Part shown: positions 63,520-64,000 of the stretch, piece after piece
Position numbering within the stretch: the stretch's first letter is position 1
How the letters are laid out: each line of letters opens with the position of its first letter
From: an uncultured Bacteroidota bacterium
GTDB lineage: Bacteria; Bacteroidota; Bacteroidia; B-17B0; Aurantibacillaceae
Direction of reading: 5' to 3'
DNA length: 64,000 nt
Assembly: GCA_903893815.1 (NCBI GenBank)
Contig: CAITNS010000043.1
Location: forward strand, 124,001-188,000
Notes under the pieces: model-generated
Told to the model about the DNA's origin: nothing
What the model saw: only the letters and a program-made list of their open reading frames with translations
Database searches by the model: none
Made by a program: the position numbers and the translations under genes

Positions 63520-64000
63520 TTAAAACTGAATTTGAAAAACACTTCCTTTTGGTTGGTTATTACTGATTTTAATAGAGATTTGATGTAAATCACAAATGCT
63601 TTTTACAATAAATAAACCAATGCCTGTGCCTTTGGTTTTACGTGTGTTTTCGCTACCACTTCTAAAAAACTTTTGAAATACCTGTTCTTTTTCGTTATCA
63701 GAAATTCCACAACCTTGGTCTTTTATTTCTAATAGTGGTTTACTATTTATTGTTTTCAATATCACCTCAATTGCTATTGTGTCGAAAGAATATTTAATCG
63801 CATTTTCAATGAGGTTAATAATAATGGATGGGAGCAATTCTTTGTCGCCTTCATAGCTTATATTTTTTTCAATGTGTAATTGAATGATGTTGTTTTCAAG
63901 TTGGGTCGCAAAATAACGTTTCACCGTTGTTTTAACTAACTCGCTTAAATTCAAGTTTTCTTTTTGAATGCTCAAGTTGTTGTTTTCAATTTGATTGGCC
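63520..64000 (-). CDS. Histidine kinase, C-terminal part (cut by the window edge)
   Basis: The visible C-terminal 160 residues are the ATP-binding half of a sensor kinase. The N box is LLPSIIINLIENAIKYSF, G1 DQGCGISD, F box VFQKFFRSG and G2 KGTGIGLFIVKSICDLH. The frame stays open to the end of the window, so the sensor and phosphoacceptor parts lie outside. A Met or TTG inside is not needed. The response regulator is not seen. It is followed by the B12 riboswitch on the same strand. Confidence 0.88.
   Translation of the reverse strand, partial: ANQIENNNLSIQKENLNLSELVKTTVKRYFATQLENNIIQLHIEKNISYEGDKELLPSIIINLIENAIKYSFDTIAIEVILKTINSKPLLEIKDQGCGISDNEKEQVFQKFFRSGSENTRKTKGTGIGLFIVKSICDLHQISIKISNNQPKGSVFQIQF

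Overview
The window is a low-GC chromosomal segment from a member of the Bacteroidota (Bacteroidetes). The evidence is type IX secretion sorting domains (type A and type B), a PorP/SprF protein, the HemD-DUF4271 gene pair, bTHX, DUF3109 and free-standing Lon-N genes, TAnnTTTG promoter boxes, weak Shine-Dalgarno signals, and several inverted-repeat families that recall Bacteroidetes intergenic elements. I cannot place it more finely. No prophage, plasmid, CRISPR array or complete insertion sequence is visible, and almost all genes are ordinary chromosomal genes.

Layout. 0-8 kb: a branched-chain amino acid operon, ilvE-ilvD-ilvB-ilvN-ilvC-ilvA, with a tandem hairpin array between ilvN and ilvC. 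8-17.4 kb: a type IX secretion trio, made of a 1958-residue repeat adhesin with a type B sorting domain, a PorP/SprF outer-membrane partner, and a PD40/OmpA envelope protein; a third copy of the ilvC-type hairpin element precedes porP. 17.4-21.5 kb: a loose accessory stretch with two decaying genes, an AlkD-like protein, an HxlR regulator with a divergent small enzyme-like gene, a YdjM-like membrane protein, tRNA-Leu(CAA), and a tRNA-like fragment split by a palindrome. 21.5-28.9 kb: housekeeping genes prs, rplY, a Lon-N protein, an S41 protease, bTHX, purK, purE and rnpA. 28.9-37.4 kb: repeat elements, HemD with a histone-like tail, DUF4271, mutY, an acyl-CoA ligase, fRMsr, a SpoIIE-type phosphatase, a 2H phosphoesterase and a methyltransferase.

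37.5-45.9 kb: a heavily degraded Castor/Pollux-type channel gene, clpP, an RCC1-repeat secreted protein, an Ig-like lipoprotein, a 58-residue Lys/Ala/Pro histone-like protein, two lipoproteins and a TonB protein. 46-60 kb: a DarA-like flavodoxin protein, DUF3109, glmS, a TIGR01777 epimerase, a thioredoxin-like ferredoxin, a LamG secreted protein, a GNAT, hemE, a bestrophin, a decaying exported-protein gene, a secreted M1 peptidase, ispE, accA and efp. 60-64 kb: a cobalamin riboswitch followed by btuF-, btuC- and btuD-like genes, then a histidine kinase cut by the window edge.

The most unusual signals are: (1) the hairpin leader units carrying ATG-AAA-stop mini-ORFs whose boundaries coincide with the ilvC and porP start codons; (2) four decaying genes with reconstructable nonsense, frameshift and deletion lesions; (3) a tRNA-like fragment interrupted by an 18-bp palindrome that recurs at 63.5 kb; (4) Lys/Ala-rich histone-like tails on three unrelated proteins, including HemD; and (5) an EF-P whose decoding loop lacks the usual lysine. 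I did not find a clearly new multi-gene defence or biosynthetic system. All family assignments were made by reading motifs, without database searches.
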